DNA from: Gallibacterium faecale
Lineage (GTDB): Bacteria > Pseudomonadota > Gammaproteobacteria > Enterobacterales > Pasteurellaceae
Reading direction: 5' to 3'
NCBI RefSeq assembly: GCF_027920745.1
Contig: NZ_JAQIBB010000057.1
Location: forward strand, 1-64,000
Length of the DNA stretch: 64,000 nt
The notes beneath the pieces are model-generated. The model made no database searches. It worked only from the letters and a program-made list of their open reading frames with translations, and was not told where the DNA came from. A program made the position numbers and the translations under genes. Position 1 is the first letter of the stretch. Each line of letters opens with the position of its first letter. Below are positions 33,123-41,883 of this stretch, in pieces.

Positions 33123-33659
33123 TTAGTCTCGCGGATAGATTTCTGTTATTGTTCCTGATGTGATAGTACTTGCTACGTTTGTGTCGCAGATGTTTGTTAA
33201 TGTGATAATGAGTTGTCGTAGTGTGCGTGATACTGGTTTTGTGTTATCAATTAAGCGTAGTAATTCTTTATTTAGCTTTTCAGTTAATCCTGATGCGGGC
33301 ACTTCAATCGATAATCTAAATGTTCCCGCTTGTGCTGCGGGAGTTTCTTCAAACCATTCCGTCAAATCGGTGATATAGCCAAACGGCTCAATAGCACGCT
33401 TGATTGCTGATATTGTGCCTTTGTACTTGTGCGTTCTGAATGCATTACGAATGACTTCGCGTTTCTTTTCTTGATTCCAACTTTCTTCCCAATAATCGAC
33501 AGACAATGCCCATGCCAAGAAAGGGAGTAACGGTTCTGGGCATTTGTCTGCGTTCCACAAAATCGAATAGTCCACATCCAGATACTCAGCTAATGCACAA
33601 ATTTGAGCTGCTTTTTGTTCTAGCTGACTTGAGCCAACGGGTAACAGTGTTTTAGTCAT
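33123..33659 (-). CDS. I: Baseplate wedge/tail protein gpI
   Basis: 178 aa from the ATG at 33659 (a longer frame from 33710 overlaps J more deeply). P2 gpI family, with LPVGSSQLEQKAAQICALAE at the start and CPEPLLPFLAWALSVDYWEE in the middle. It connects fibre and baseplate. It overlaps J by 8 bp. Confidence 0.9.
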   Translation of the reverse strand: MTKTLLPVGSSQLEQKAAQICALAEYLDVDYSILWNADKCPEPLLPFLAWALSVDYWEESWNQEKKREVIRNAFRTHKYKGTISAIKRAIEPFGYITDLTEWFEETPAAQAGTFRLSIEVPASGLTEKLNKELLRLIDNTKPVSRTLRQLIITLTNICDTNVASTITSGTITEIYPRD

Positions 33660-34566
33660 CTGATTCTGTGACCTCCAAATTGATGGACTCACAGTAACCA
33701 GCCTGGTCATGTGCTAGCACAATGTTTTGTGTTGGCTGTGTTACTTCAACGCGTTGTACGCCTTCAACGTGTAGTGCCGCATGGATTGCAGAGATATTAA
33801 TATCTTTACCAAGTCTTAATTGTCGACGAACAAATTCATTAATTCTTTTTAATGCTTCGGCTTTAATCGGTTCTGACTCTGGTCCCTTGTAGGTGTATAG
33901 TGTCGCCTGTATTTGATAATTTTGGATTTGTACCGATTGCACGGTGACACGGTCAGCAACAGGACGCACATTTTCATCATTTAATGCAATGCGAACTTTA
34001 TTTAAGAGATCTGCTTCTGCGGTTCCGTTGCCGTTATATGACAAAACAGACACAGTCACATAACATGGCTGTGGTGAGTAAACATCAACATCCGCAACAC
34101 GTCCATCACTCGATAAAGCGTGATATTCATAACTTGACTTTGCGCCAGCGGTGCTAATCGAATCAAATGCTAATTGAGCGCGATAGCGTAATGCTTCATC
34201 GCCTTCTAAAATTTCAGGAATTGGTGGATTGGCAGTATTGTCTGCTTGTTGGATAACTAAACGTGCTACATTGTAATTAGCGGCGATAGCATCAAGATCT
34301 GCACCAGTTGCGTGTGCCAGTGATACGGCTAATGCACCGTTATTAATACGTTGTCTAAGCAATAACTCTCGATAAGCATTTTCTTGTAATAGCTTAACGA
34401 TTGGCTCGCTTTCTAACTGCAATCGTTGTAACCAAAAATCTTTGTCTTCTTGCTTGTCGTATAATGTAATAAATGCTTGTTTCCTTGCTTCAAAGATCGC
34501 TTCAAAATTTAATGCTTCTAGGAAATCTGGCTGCGGTATCTTGGATAAATCAATTAATGCACTCAT
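33652..34566 (-). CDS. J: Baseplate assembly protein gpJ
   Basis: 304 aa, P2 gpJ family (T4 gp6-like wedge). Characteristic segments include IDLSKIPQPDFLEALNFEAIF, RQRINNGALAVSLAHATGADLD and DVDVYSPQPCYVTV. It overlaps W by 4 bp and I by 8 bp. Confidence 0.93.
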   Translation of the reverse strand: MSALIDLSKIPQPDFLEALNFEAIFEARKQAFITLYDKQEDKDFWLQRLQLESEPIVKLLQENAYRELLLRQRINNGALAVSLAHATGADLDAIAANYNVARLVIQQADNTANPPIPEILEGDEALRYRAQLAFDSISTAGAKSSYEYHALSSDGRVADVDVYSPQPCYVTVSVLSYNGNGTAEADLLNKVRIALNDENVRPVADRVTVQSVQIQNYQIQATLYTYKGPESEPIKAEALKRINEFVRRQLRLGKDINISAIHAALHVEGVQRVEVTQPTQNIVLAHDQAGYCESINLEVTESDD

Positions 34567-34895
34567 AACGTTAAGCCTATTTTTTGATAGTTGATGTTTT
34601 GTTGATTACGTTTAAGTACGCCACTTAGATCTGCGACAAATTTTTGATCTTGCAGATAGACCTTAAATGCTTTTATGTCGATACGCGGCTCCCATTGCTT
34701 TATTGCAATAATGCAAGCCGCAGACATTTGCAGCATTAGCGCTTGACTTAACGGACGATCGATAAGTTGATAGAGATAACTGCCGTATTCACGCCGTTGA
34801 ATTCTTGAGCCAACGGCCGTAATTAAAATATCGGTAACAGACTGTTTAATATGTGCTATTTCATCGGTGATTTGTGTGCCGTTACTTTTGTTCAT
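34563..34895 (-). CDS. W: Baseplate protein gpW (gp25-like)
   Basis: 110 aa, T4 gp25-like lysozyme-fold baseplate family (QTITD-type start; TAVGSRIQRREYGSYLYQLID). It shares a base with V and overlaps J by 4 bp. Confidence 0.92.
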   Translation of the reverse strand: MNKSNGTQITDEIAHIKQSVTDILITAVGSRIQRREYGSYLYQLIDRPLSQALMLQMSAACIIAIKQWEPRIDIKAFKVYLQDQKFVADLSGVLKRNQQNINYQKIGLTL

Positions 34896-35434
34896 TATTG
34901 CGGTTCCCCTGTTTTTCCACCGCTATCTCCTGGGTGAATGTGCTTAACTAGGCTAATGCCTGACGCGACTACATCACCATCAACTGTCACAGTTCCGTTG
35001 ATGTGTACATTGCCGGTACAGTTGACTTGCGGGGTATCAGCGGTAACAGATTGACTTGCTTCAATCTGTGCTGTTGCAATACCGCTTGCGGTTAAAGCGT
35101 GCGTTTTTTGGTTGTATTTGATGACGGCGTTATCAGCGAATTTGATAACGTGTTCATCAGGACTATTGCTCGGAGATTGATTTTTTAAATAGATACCAGT
35201 AATAACCACGCCTGTATTGAGTTCGCCGCTCGGCGCAAGCAATAAGCATTGTTCGCCGACGGTTGGCGGTGACCAAGTGATGGTTGTTCCTGCACGCAAG
35301 GTTAAAAATGGCAACCAGTCACTAATTATTTGTCCCGATTGCACCCTTGCTCTTGCTTGTTGATAATCCACGGCGTGGATAACGCCAATCTTGATTAAGC
35401 TTTCAAGTCGGCGAATGATGTCTGCGATATTCAT
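34895..35434 (-). CDS. V: Baseplate spike protein gpV
   Basis: 179 aa. An OB-like N-terminal domain (SDWLPFLTLRAGTTITWSPP) is followed by a beta-helix spike (SVTADTPQVNCTGNVHINGT) and a C-terminal HIHPGDSGGKTGEPQ, a P2-type iron-binding HxH tip. First gene of the V operon. It has only a weak SD, and its start codon lies about 56 nt from the centre of the late dyad, so the mRNA may be leaderless. Confidence 0.94.
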   Translation of the reverse strand: MNIADIIRRLESLIKIGVIHAVDYQQARARVQSGQIISDWLPFLTLRAGTTITWSPPTVGEQCLLLAPSGELNTGVVITGIYLKNQSPSNSPDEHVIKFADNAVIKYNQKTHALTASGIATAQIEASQSVTADTPQVNCTGNVHINGTVTVDGDVVASGISLVKHIHPGDSGGKTGEPQ

Positions 35435-35479
35435 ACCGCTATTATTGAGAGGATAAAGAGGGTAGGCGAGCTGATAAGA

Positions 35480-35500
35480 TTGTGAGATTGGCTATCACAA
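35480..35500 (-). promoter_or_regulatory. Late-promoter dyad upstream of V
   Basis: TTGTGA-N9-TCACAA. A CAATAA -10-like hexamer lies on the minus strand at 35447-35442, about 45 nt from the dyad centre, close to P2 spacing. Confidence 0.65.
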
Positions 35501-35553
35501 ATAGATAAAAAAAGGAAAGTTTGTTCACTTTCCTTTTTGGTTTGATTGATTAA

Positions 35554-35880
35554 TTATTGGGTAATGTGTTGCGTTTGTGTGCTTGCTTGATTAAACGGTT
35601 TAATTTCAGCAAGCGCAATAGCAATTTTTTCTTCTGTGATTTGTGCATCGTAATGTGTTTGTAAGTTTAGCCAGCTTTGTGCGTCTGTGCTAAAAAACGC
35701 GGCTAAACGTAATGCAGTATCAGCAGTAATACTGCGTTTACCTTGCACAATTTCATTAATTCTACGCGGCGGCACATTAATAGCTTTAGCCAGCGCATAT
35801 TGACTAATGTTTAGTGGGATTAGCCAATCTTCTAATAATATTTCACCCGGATGCACTAGTGGCACTTCACGATCTTTCAT
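35554..35880 (-). CDS. higA: HigA-type antitoxin
   Basis: 108 aa XRE-family HTH (about residues 22-58, SQYALAKAINVPPRRINEIVQG) with the family start VPLVHPGEILLEDWL. It neutralises HigB and represses the operon. It follows higB by 9 bp, the toxin-first order of higBA modules. Confidence 0.92.
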   Translation of the reverse strand: MKDREVPLVHPGEILLEDWLIPLNISQYALAKAINVPPRRINEIVQGKRSITADTALRLAAFFSTDAQSWLNLQTHYDAQITEEKIAIALAEIKPFNQASTQTQHITQ

Positions 35881-35889
35881 ATTGCCTCC

Positions 35890-36168
35890 TTAATGATAAT
35901 CCACAATCTCAACGTTAGCAGCGTGTCCATTTTGCCAGACAAAGCAGATACGCCACTGATCGTTAATTCTGATACTATATTGACCGACTCTATCACCTTT
36001 TAAAGCTTCCAAATGATTAGCTGGTGGAATACGTAAAAAAGCTAAGTCTGTCGCTGCATTAAGTTGTTGTAATTTTCTCATTGCAACACGTTCAAAAGTG
36101 ATAAACCTTTTTATCCTTTTTCCATTAAAAAATTGTTCTGTTTCTTTGCAGCGAAAACTTAATATCAT
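35890..36168 (-). CDS. higB: HigB-type toxin (RelE superfamily)
   Basis: 92 aa (RCKETEQFFNGKRIKRF; LNAATDLAFLRIPPANHLEAL; YSIRINDQWRICFVW). It is a predicted ribosome-dependent mRNA endonuclease of the RelE/HigB fold. Together with higA it forms a maintenance or abortive-infection module lodged between V and the tape-measure gene. Confidence 0.92.
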   Translation of the reverse strand: MILSFRCKETEQFFNGKRIKRFITFERVAMRKLQQLNAATDLAFLRIPPANHLEALKGDRVGQYSIRINDQWRICFVWQNGHAANVEIVDYH

Positions 36169-36180
36169 TATTAACGCTCC

Positions 36181-36222
36181 TCGTTATTAATTGATGGTAT
36201 GATAACGTTATTCGTTATTAAA
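36181..36222 (-). promoter_or_regulatory. higBA operator region
   Basis: The palindrome ATAACGTTAT (36202-36211) and the repeated TTAATAACGA, at 36213-36222 and 36181-36190 on the minus strand, lie just before higB. They are typical of HigA-bound autoregulatory sites. Confidence 0.5.
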
Positions 36223-36232
36223 CGCAACACTT

Positions 36233-39031
36233 TTAATCTCTATCTGACAATAAACTACGATTTTTTGCTTGTTGTTGTCGTTGTATAGACTCAATTTCTT
36301 TTCTTACCGCTGCCGCGATTGCTTCTGGATTGCCGTTTTGCACATTGATATTTATTGACACTTGTAAATTAGTGGCTTTTTGATCATGTTGATACTTATG
36401 ATCATTGATCTTATTTTTTCGTTCATCAATTTTTAGACTTGGTTGTGATAGTACAATTGGCCGCGGTAATGCGACTTGTGGTTGCGGTAGCACAGTTGGT
36501 TGTGGTAGTGCAACTTGTGGTTGTGGTAGTGCAACTTGTGGCTGCGGTAGTGCAACTTGTGGTTGAGCAAAAGCCACGCTACTTGCTAATCCTGCAGCAA
36601 CCATTCCTGCTTTGGCGGTTTTTGCTCTGTGTAGCGTTGATAAAAAGCCAGTGCCTAGACGGGAAGTCGCTTCTTTATTAAAGACAAACTCGCCACGATG
36701 CACAATGCCTGCAGGATCATATTTGCCACCGCTACCAGTATAGCCGCCTGTTGCTTTTTGTTGTGTTAATACCCCTCGCATAGCTTCATCCATTAAAATA
36801 TTGGTACCACCATGGAATTGTTGTACTGCTTTTTGTAGCGATTCTTGTTCTGCTTTTTCTTTAATTTCATTAATTTTTGTTTCTGCCTCGGTGGAGAAGC
36901 CGAGTTTTTGTTTAATCCAATCGACTTTTTCTTTAATGAAATTGGTAACTGCACTGAATTTATCTTCAATACCTTTTTTGAGTGAAGTTACAATATTTGT
37001 GCCAAATTGCACAAAATTATCCGGCAGTTCTATCCCAAAATATGACATTACTTTAGCTAAAGCTTTGTAAAATAGCCCGATGGGTGACCAATTCACAATA
37101 AGCTTTCCAATTTCACCAATTCCACCGTCGAACGCGGCTTTGATGTTTGTCCAAATTTTCACAAAAAAGTTCTTGATTGGTCCCCAGTTTTTATAAATAA
37201 GGTAGCCAATGGCTGCTAATGTTGCAATCACTGCTACAATAGCAAGAATAATAGGATTCGTCATTGCAAATAAAGAAATTGCCCTAATTAATCCTAAGAA
37301 TTTACCACCTAATGAAAGCACTATTCCGCCAACTTTTAGAAATCCTAACCCCATTCTTGCGATTGGATAAAGCATAAAACTTAGCAAATTACTTAAAGCC
37401 CCAACAACAATTAACGAAGCTCCTAAAGTACCACCCCATTTTATTAAACTAACAACAAGATCTTTATTATTTGTTACCCATTGTCCAATAGATTTTGTTA
37501 CTTTCGCCACAATAACAATAACTTCCCACATACCTTCAACGATTGTAGAAATTCCTTTTCCAACATCATTTGCCCATTTTTCTAGCTCTCCATTTTGTGC
37601 CATTTGATCAACAGCATCTAGAACGTTTTTTAGTTTCCCTTTTAAAACATCAAATGCTCCAGATTGCATTATCATATTCTGGAATCTAACCCATTGATCT
37701 TGTAAGTTAGACCAAATACCAATCAATGTTTTTGATTGTTTTTCCATTGCATCGGCGTATTTTTCATTCCAAATTCTTTTTAAAGTTTCCTCGATTTGTT
37801 TACGGTTATTCTTATTAACTTTTGCTGTTCGTTGTTTACCGTTGCGGTCTGTATATTCATACTCAATAAAATTTGTTCCTTTAATAGCATTTCCTTTAAT
37901 ACCAAATTCTTTTAATCGCTCATTTTCTCCTGTAACTGCATCAGCAATCGCTTCTACCGCTTGCATAATAGGTTTTCCCATTGCAGAAGATGTATCGCCT
38001 AATGTTTTTAATAAACCATTAGTTGGATCCATTCCGTAAGCCCTTAATCGTACAAAACTTTCTGTTACTTCGCCTAACTCATATGGGGTTTTAGTAGCAA
38101 AATCACTGATCCAATCCATACTTTGTTTAGCTTTGCTTTGGCTGCCTTCTGTTGTTTCTAGCACTGTTTGAAATTGTTCAAATTGAGCTGCTGTTTTTGC
38201 CATACCTACGACACCACTTCCAGCAGCATAACCAGCACCAACTAACCCAGCCCCCATTACCATTGAGCGTTGTCCAAAATTAGCAAGACGTTCACTGCCG
38301 CTTTTTAACATTGCTACTCGTTGTTGATATTTCTGCTGTGCGGCTTTGGTTTTATTTAATCGTTCTAATGCTTTTTTCTGTTTGTCGATTTCTTTGGTTG
38401 CTTGGCTGATTTTGTTTTTTGTAATGAGTTCTTCTGTTCCTAATCTCTTAACATTGACTCCGCTTTCTTTCAGCTTTTGTTGTAAACGACGTAATTCTAC
38501 TAATTGCAATGCCTTTTCATGGCGACTGGCTTTTAATGCGGATTTTTCGGCATTAATGGCTTGTTTGCTAGCACTAAGGGCGTTTTTCTGTTTTTGTAAC
38601 TCTTGTTCTAGTCGATTAATGGCTTGGTTGGCAAACATTGCTTGTGTGCTAAGTTTAACGTACTCACTACTATTACCTAGCCCACCTTTGCTTAGTGTAT
38701 TTTGTGCATCAAAGATTTGTTGTAATTCTCGCTTTTTCTCTTTAATACTGACAATTAAGTTATCGCGACCGCTTTTGAGTTTTTCGTGTTTTCCTTGTAA
38801 AGAGGTAATTTTTTCATTGTATTTCTGAATGCTTTTTGTACTGTTATCAATATTCGCTTTAAGCCGTTGGAAACCATTAATTTGTCCTTGAACTTTTTCT
38901 AATGATTTGAGGCTATCTTTGCTTTCTTTAAGTGCAGTTGCTAATTTCTGACTGGCTTTTTCTGCACTTTTAAGAGGTGCAGAAATTTTATCAATCGCAT
39001 TTAATAAAACGGTAAGTTGTAAATTGTTCAT
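36233..39031 (-). CDS. T: Tape-measure protein gpT
   Basis: 932 aa. A long helical N-terminal half with coiled coils (about residues 15-240) leads to the conserved tape-measure domain (AAQFEQFQTVLETTEGSQSK; DFATKTPYELGEVTESF). Hydrophobic segments follow (about residues 520-620), then a proline-rich repeat tail. It sets tail length. In P2 T follows E'; here it precedes higBA and V. Confidence 0.92.
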   Translation of the reverse strand: MNNLQLTVLLNAIDKISAPLKSAEKASQKLATALKESKDSLKSLEKVQGQINGFQRLKANIDNSTKSIQKYNEKITSLQGKHEKLKSGRDNLIVSIKEKKRELQQIFDAQNTLSKGGLGNSSEYVKLSTQAMFANQAINRLEQELQKQKNALSASKQAINAEKSALKASRHEKALQLVELRRLQQKLKESGVNVKRLGTEELITKNKISQATKEIDKQKKALERLNKTKAAQQKYQQRVAMLKSGSERLANFGQRSMVMGAGLVGAGYAAGSGVVGMAKTAAQFEQFQTVLETTEGSQSKAKQSMDWISDFATKTPYELGEVTESFVRLRAYGMDPTNGLLKTLGDTSSAMGKPIMQAVEAIADAVTGENERLKEFGIKGNAIKGTNFIEYEYTDRNGKQRTAKVNKNNRKQIEETLKRIWNEKYADAMEKQSKTLIGIWSNLQDQWVRFQNMIMQSGAFDVLKGKLKNVLDAVDQMAQNGELEKWANDVGKGISTIVEGMWEVIVIVAKVTKSIGQWVTNNKDLVVSLIKWGGTLGASLIVVGALSNLLSFMLYPIARMGLGFLKVGGIVLSLGGKFLGLIRAISLFAMTNPIILAIVAVIATLAAIGYLIYKNWGPIKNFFVKIWTNIKAAFDGGIGEIGKLIVNWSPIGLFYKALAKVMSYFGIELPDNFVQFGTNIVTSLKKGIEDKFSAVTNFIKEKVDWIKQKLGFSTEAETKINEIKEKAEQESLQKAVQQFHGGTNILMDEAMRGVLTQQKATGGYTGSGGKYDPAGIVHRGEFVFNKEATSRLGTGFLSTLHRAKTAKAGMVAAGLASSVAFAQPQVALPQPQVALPQPQVALPQPTVLPQPQVALPRPIVLSQPSLKIDERKNKINDHKYQHDQKATNLQVSININVQNGNPEAIAAAVRKEIESIQRQQQAKNRSLLSDRD
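36441..36572 (-). repeat. Tandem proline-rich repeat in the tape-measure C-terminus
   Basis: Units of 21 bp (GGTAGTGCAACTTGTGGTTGT on the plus strand, split from its neighbours by small changes) and one of 18 bp encode successive PQPQVAL heptads. About five to six copies are present. Unit count could vary by slippage. Confidence 0.75.
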
Positions 39032-39048
39032 AAAAACCTACTTTTTAA

Positions 39049-39078
39049 TTGACAATATTTTCAGTTTAGTTTGATAAT
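39049..39078 (+). promoter_or_regulatory. Promoter of the plus-strand cargo genes
   Basis: TTGACA (39049-39054), 18-nt spacer, GATAAT (39073-39078), with AAGGAG 6 nt before ATG 39100. A sigma-70 promoter on the strand opposite to the late genes. Confidence 0.65.
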
Positions 39079-39099
39079 GGCTTAAACAAGGAGTTAATT

Positions 39100-39336
39100 A
39101 TGGTCAGCCTAATTTTAATATCTATCTTTTTTATTAGTCTGCTAGCCTTGACAATGGTGATGTTACCTTTTGCCACAGGTCTAGTTCTTGCTGTTCCTTT
39201 CATTTTTCTTTATTTGTTAATGATTGCTTCTATCCTTTGGTTATTTGACATTAATGTCTTTCTAGGTTTAGTTGCGCTTATTTTTTATTGTTATTTAGCC
39301 CACCTTTTCCAGAGAAGATGTAAAGCAACAAGTTAA
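39100..39336 (+). CDS. Small membrane protein (cargo)
   Basis: 78 aa, two or three TM helices covering nearly the entire chain (LILISIFFISLLALTMVML; VPFIFLYLLMIASILW). Not recognised. It has its own promoter and a strong SD inside the late region, the mark of a moron expressed in lysogens. Superinfection exclusion is a possibility, not shown. Confidence 0.65.
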   Translation: MVSLILISIFFISLLALTMVMLPFATGLVLAVPFIFLYLLMIASILWLFDINVFLGLVALIFYCYLAHLFQRRCKATS

Positions 39337-39391
39337 AATTAATCCTTATAATTTTTAAATTGAGATTGCTCATAGTTTTACCCTGTTTTGG

Positions 39392-39420
39392 TTGACATCA
39401 TTAATATTACTATCAATAAT
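39392..39420 (+). promoter_or_regulatory. Second promoter in the cargo block
   Basis: TTGACA (39392-39397), 17-nt spacer, AATAAT (39415-39420), followed by AAGGAG before ATG 39451. Confidence 0.6.
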
Positions 39421-39450
39421 GTAATAAAACGATTAAGGAGAAATTGAATT

Positions 39451-39732
39451 ATGTTCAGCATCTTATTAATTTTCTTCTGGATTCTTATAGTCATTTTTTG
39501 TGTCGTTTTTGTGCCACTTGGTCTTTTATTCGGTATTGTTTTAGGTACAAAAGATCAATATGAATTTGCTGTAACACGTAAAGAGAAAGTACAAGCGTTA
39601 TTAACCCCTTTAATGCTTGCCTCGCCTTTTATCTATTACAATTTTATTAATGACTCTTTATGGCAAGCAGCGTTATCTCTTTTGTTTATCCCTATCGTCA
39701 CTGAAGCTATTTTTACCAATGCTAAAAGGTAA
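39451..39732 (+). CDS. Small membrane protein (cargo)
   Basis: 93 aa: N-terminal TM helix (about residues 2-32), a short polar loop with RKEKVQ, then two more hydrophobic helices. Expressed from its own promoter together with the next gene. No family recognised. Confidence 0.62.
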   Translation: MFSILLIFFWILIVIFCVVFVPLGLLFGIVLGTKDQYEFAVTRKEKVQALLTPLMLASPFIYYNFINDSLWQAALSLLFIPIVTEAIFTNAKR

Positions 39733-39737
39733 TCATT

Positions 39738-39995
39738 ATGGAGCTAATTTATTTTGTCCTTTTACTTATCGGTGTCGGTTTTTCATTAGCATTTGCTTTT
39801 ACTGCGACTTTTGCGATGATTGCAGCAGCAGTTTATTTATTGCCTCTCGTTGTTGCGATTGCGATTCCTTTATTTATTCTTGTCTGTATTCTGATTGGCA
39901 TTGGAGTTTTGGCTGGCTGGATTGGTGAAACAGCAACTTTCATTTTGTTATGTATTTGCGGCTTAATCTATTTTTTCAGCCGTAAAAAGCCTTAA
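39738..39995 (+). CDS. Small membrane protein (cargo)
   Basis: 85 aa, almost fully hydrophobic, three TM helices (about residues 3-25, 32-58 and 62-80), ending SRKKP. It begins 5 bp after the previous gene, so the two are co-transcribed. Its end overlaps the end of S on the other strand by 4 bp. Confidence 0.62.
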   Translation: MELIYFVLLLIGVGFSLAFAFTATFAMIAAAVYLLPLVVAIAIPLFILVCILIGIGVLAGWIGETATFILLCICGLIYFFSRKKP

Positions 39996-40480
39996 TTGTT
40001 CCAGCCTAACCCCTGAATAATTAACTCTTCTACTAATGATTTATCTTGTTCCGTAAACCCTAATAATTCCCGCTTTGCGTATTGTGTTGAGATATTACGT
40101 TTCTCATTCACGACACCACGTTTACCCAGTTGATGCACAGCAGCAATATTTGCTGCAGATCCACTAAATCCGACAGTAACTTGATTGGCTGTACTTTTTG
40201 CTTTTAAGTAACGTGCCATTTTTAATTTTACAAACATTTTTTGTCGTCTAATCCGACCTTTCTTTTTTCTTAATTTTTTACGCGGAATAAAACTTGTGCC
40301 ATCTGGATTTTGTTGATTAGTAATGCGTTGGCGTTGTGATTGTGCGATTTTCTGCCCGATATTTTTTGCGAGATGACGTCTAGCTTGCGGTGATAAATTA
40401 GCGATTAAAGTGCTTAATTTATTGGTTAATTCATCAACGTTATCCATGATGCTCACCGTCGGTCGAGGTAATAAATTCAT
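39992..40480 (-). CDS. S: Tail completion protein gpS (virion morphogenesis)
   Basis: 162 aa, P2 gpS family (ANLSPQARRHLAKNIGQKIAQSQ; QNPDGTSFIPRKK). It helps complete the tail for head joining. It overlaps R by 41 bp. Confidence 0.9.
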   Translation of the reverse strand: MNLLPRPTVSIMDNVDELTNKLSTLIANLSPQARRHLAKNIGQKIAQSQRQRITNQQNPDGTSFIPRKKLRKKKGRIRRQKMFVKLKMARYLKAKSTANQVTVGFSGSAANIAAVHQLGKRGVVNEKRNISTQYAKRELLGFTEQDKSLVEELIIQGLGWNN

Positions 40481-40919
40481 CTTTGATATAGAGCTCTAAT
40501 CGCTCAAGTGTTTCATTCGCTGCGATTGGCTCTGGTAGATAAGTGATTTCTGTGCCTTTTTCGGTTTGTTCAACTTTTACGCGTTCGGTTAATTTGATTT
40601 TGAGTGATAAATCTTGGGTAGTTTTATTAATCAAATCAGTTTCAAAGGCGATTGCATCTGGGCGTTTTGCTGGATTGTCAAATAGCTCATTCTGATTTTT
40701 GCGTAAGTAGGCGAGCAGCGGCACGATAATGATCGCCACATCTTTATCAAAATCAGTAATGATAATATTTATGGTATATTGATATTCATAACTTAATGAT
40801 TCTGCATTTGTCGCGATAATATGCCCGTCATCAATAAATACTTGTAGCCTGTCTGGATTATTACGTAAATACGGATAGGCTTTTTCAATCACTTCTCTTA
40901 GTTGTGCTGGTTTTTTCAT
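40440..40919 (-). CDS. R: Tail completion protein gpR
   Basis: 159 aa, P2 gpR family (MKKPAQLREVIEKAYPYLRNNPDRL; WEPR-type terminus absent). It acts with S at the tail terminus. It overlaps the zinc-finger gene by 4 bp and S by 41 bp. Confidence 0.9.
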   Translation of the reverse strand: MKKPAQLREVIEKAYPYLRNNPDRLQVFIDDGHIIATNAESLSYEYQYTINIIITDFDKDVAIIIVPLLAYLRKNQNELFDNPAKRPDAIAFETDLINKTTQDLSLKIKLTERVKVEQTEKGTEITYLPEPIAANETLERLELYIKDEFITSTDGEHHG

Positions 40920-41128
40920 TTGCGATATTGCTTCTGTTGCTGTTCGTAAATAGTTTGACAGTCAATGCAACGTGTCACGCCCTGTAACCTTCTTCTATTT
41001 TCTGGGATAGGTTCCTCACAATCGATACAGTGCGTTAAACTTTGTCTTACTGTTTTTTGTTGTCGTTGTTGCAAGTTGTAGTCACGTTCTAATTGTGCTA
41101 ATTCGTTCGCTCTATCAATTTGATCCAT
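40916..41128 (-). CDS. TraR/DksA-type zinc-finger protein
   Basis: 70 aa. CIDCEEPIPENRR...VTRCIDCQ gives the C-x2-C / C-x2-C finger of TraR/DksA proteins, preceded by a helical tip (ELAQLERDYNLQQRQ). Small phage TraR-like proteins bind the RNA polymerase secondary channel and mimic DksA/ppGpp. It sits between lysis and tail genes, as in related P2-like phages. Confidence 0.9.
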   Translation of the reverse strand: MDQIDRANELAQLERDYNLQQRQQKTVRQSLTHCIDCEEPIPENRRRLQGVTRCIDCQTIYEQQQKQYRK

Positions 41129-41385
41129 TATTCAATTTTTCCTTCAACTCTAATCCTAAAGTACGGTTCATATGCGGGGTTGTTTATATTCATTAATGAT
41201 TCAAGATTAAAATAAATGCTTTGTGCTATATACAAGATAAATTCTGGAATAAAATTAGCCGTTGCAATTGTCGGGGCAATGCCATCAATCTCACCTATAT
41301 AGACAGGAATACCGAATAATTTCCCATAATGTGTAAAGCCTTCGGAGAGTAATTCTTTTTTTGTGTAGTATTTCAGTAATGCCAT
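41128..41385 (-). CDS. Hypothetical late phage protein
   Basis: 85 aa (LLKYYTKKELLSEGFTHYGKLFG), a mixed fold with no recognised motif. It is coupled by one base to the TraR-like gene and lies 8 bp after Rz1. Confidence 0.6.
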   Translation of the reverse strand: MALLKYYTKKELLSEGFTHYGKLFGIPVYIGEIDGIAPTIATANFIPEFILYIAQSIYFNLESLMNINNPAYEPYFRIRVEGKIE

Positions 41386-41393
41386 TTTATTTC

Positions 41394-41630
41394 CTATTGA
41401 TTAAGGCAATTGATTAATGATTGTTTTTCAATTTTGCAGATTTCAATCGTATTTAATGCGTCTGCTAATGTTGTTACTAGATCGCCATTAGTTTTAATTT
41501 GTACGTTTGGTGTTTGGCATTGATTGCTTTGTGGGCAAATCAGATGATTAGTTGTTGGCTTTTTCGGTGTTGAGCAGGCGGCTAATGTCATCAGGCACAG
41601 GCTGATCACGCCAGTTTTTATTGTTTTCAT
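41394..41630 (-). CDS. Rz1-like o-spanin lipoprotein
   Basis: 78 aa from the ATG at 41630. The lipoprotein signal VISLCLMTLAACST has its lipobox Cys near residue 18. Its start lies inside the Rz gene in another frame, the standard nested Rz/Rz1 layout. It acts in the outer membrane at the last lysis step. Confidence 0.82.
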   Translation of the reverse strand: MKTIKTGVISLCLMTLAACSTPKKPTTNHLICPQSNQCQTPNVQIKTNGDLVTTLADALNTIEICKIEKQSLINCLNQ

Positions 41631-41883
41631 GTTGTAACACCTCGTTAATTTGTTGCTTTTGTTTCGTTGCTTGTTGCTGTTGTTGTTCCAGTAATCCCAA
41701 CAGGCGCTGTTGTGATTTCTTAAATTGTTCAATTTGTTGTGTTGTTTGTTGTAATTGTTGAGTAAGGTCGCTGATTGTTTGATGTTGTCGCTTTGTTTTG
41801 TCGTAAAGCGTGCTGCTTATGGTCGCTAACATTACAAAAACAAATAACAAAACGATTTCAATTAGGGTAGTTAGTTTAGGCAT
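41548..41883 (-). CDS. Rz-like i-spanin (LysB)
   Basis: 111 aa from the ATG at 41883. One N-terminal TM helix (LIEIVLLFVFVMLATIS) is followed by a long glutamine-rich periplasmic coiled coil and a C-terminal RDQPVPDDISRLL, the conserved LysB end. It partners the nested Rz1 and overlaps the endolysin by 13 bp. Confidence 0.85.
   Translation of the reverse strand: MPKLTTLIEIVLLFVFVMLATISSTLYDKTKRQHQTISDLTQQLQQTTQQIEQFKKSQQRLLGLLEQQQQQATKQKQQINEVLQHENNKNWRDQPVPDDISRLLNTEKANN

Noticed and set aside
36439..36681. Plus-strand ORF over the tape-measure repeats
   Set aside because: It is the antisense reading of the proline-rich tandem repeat (valine-rich low complexity), not a gene.
41394..41883. 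Frameshift in the Rz region
   Set aside because: The overlapping frames are the normal nested Rz/Rz1 arrangement.
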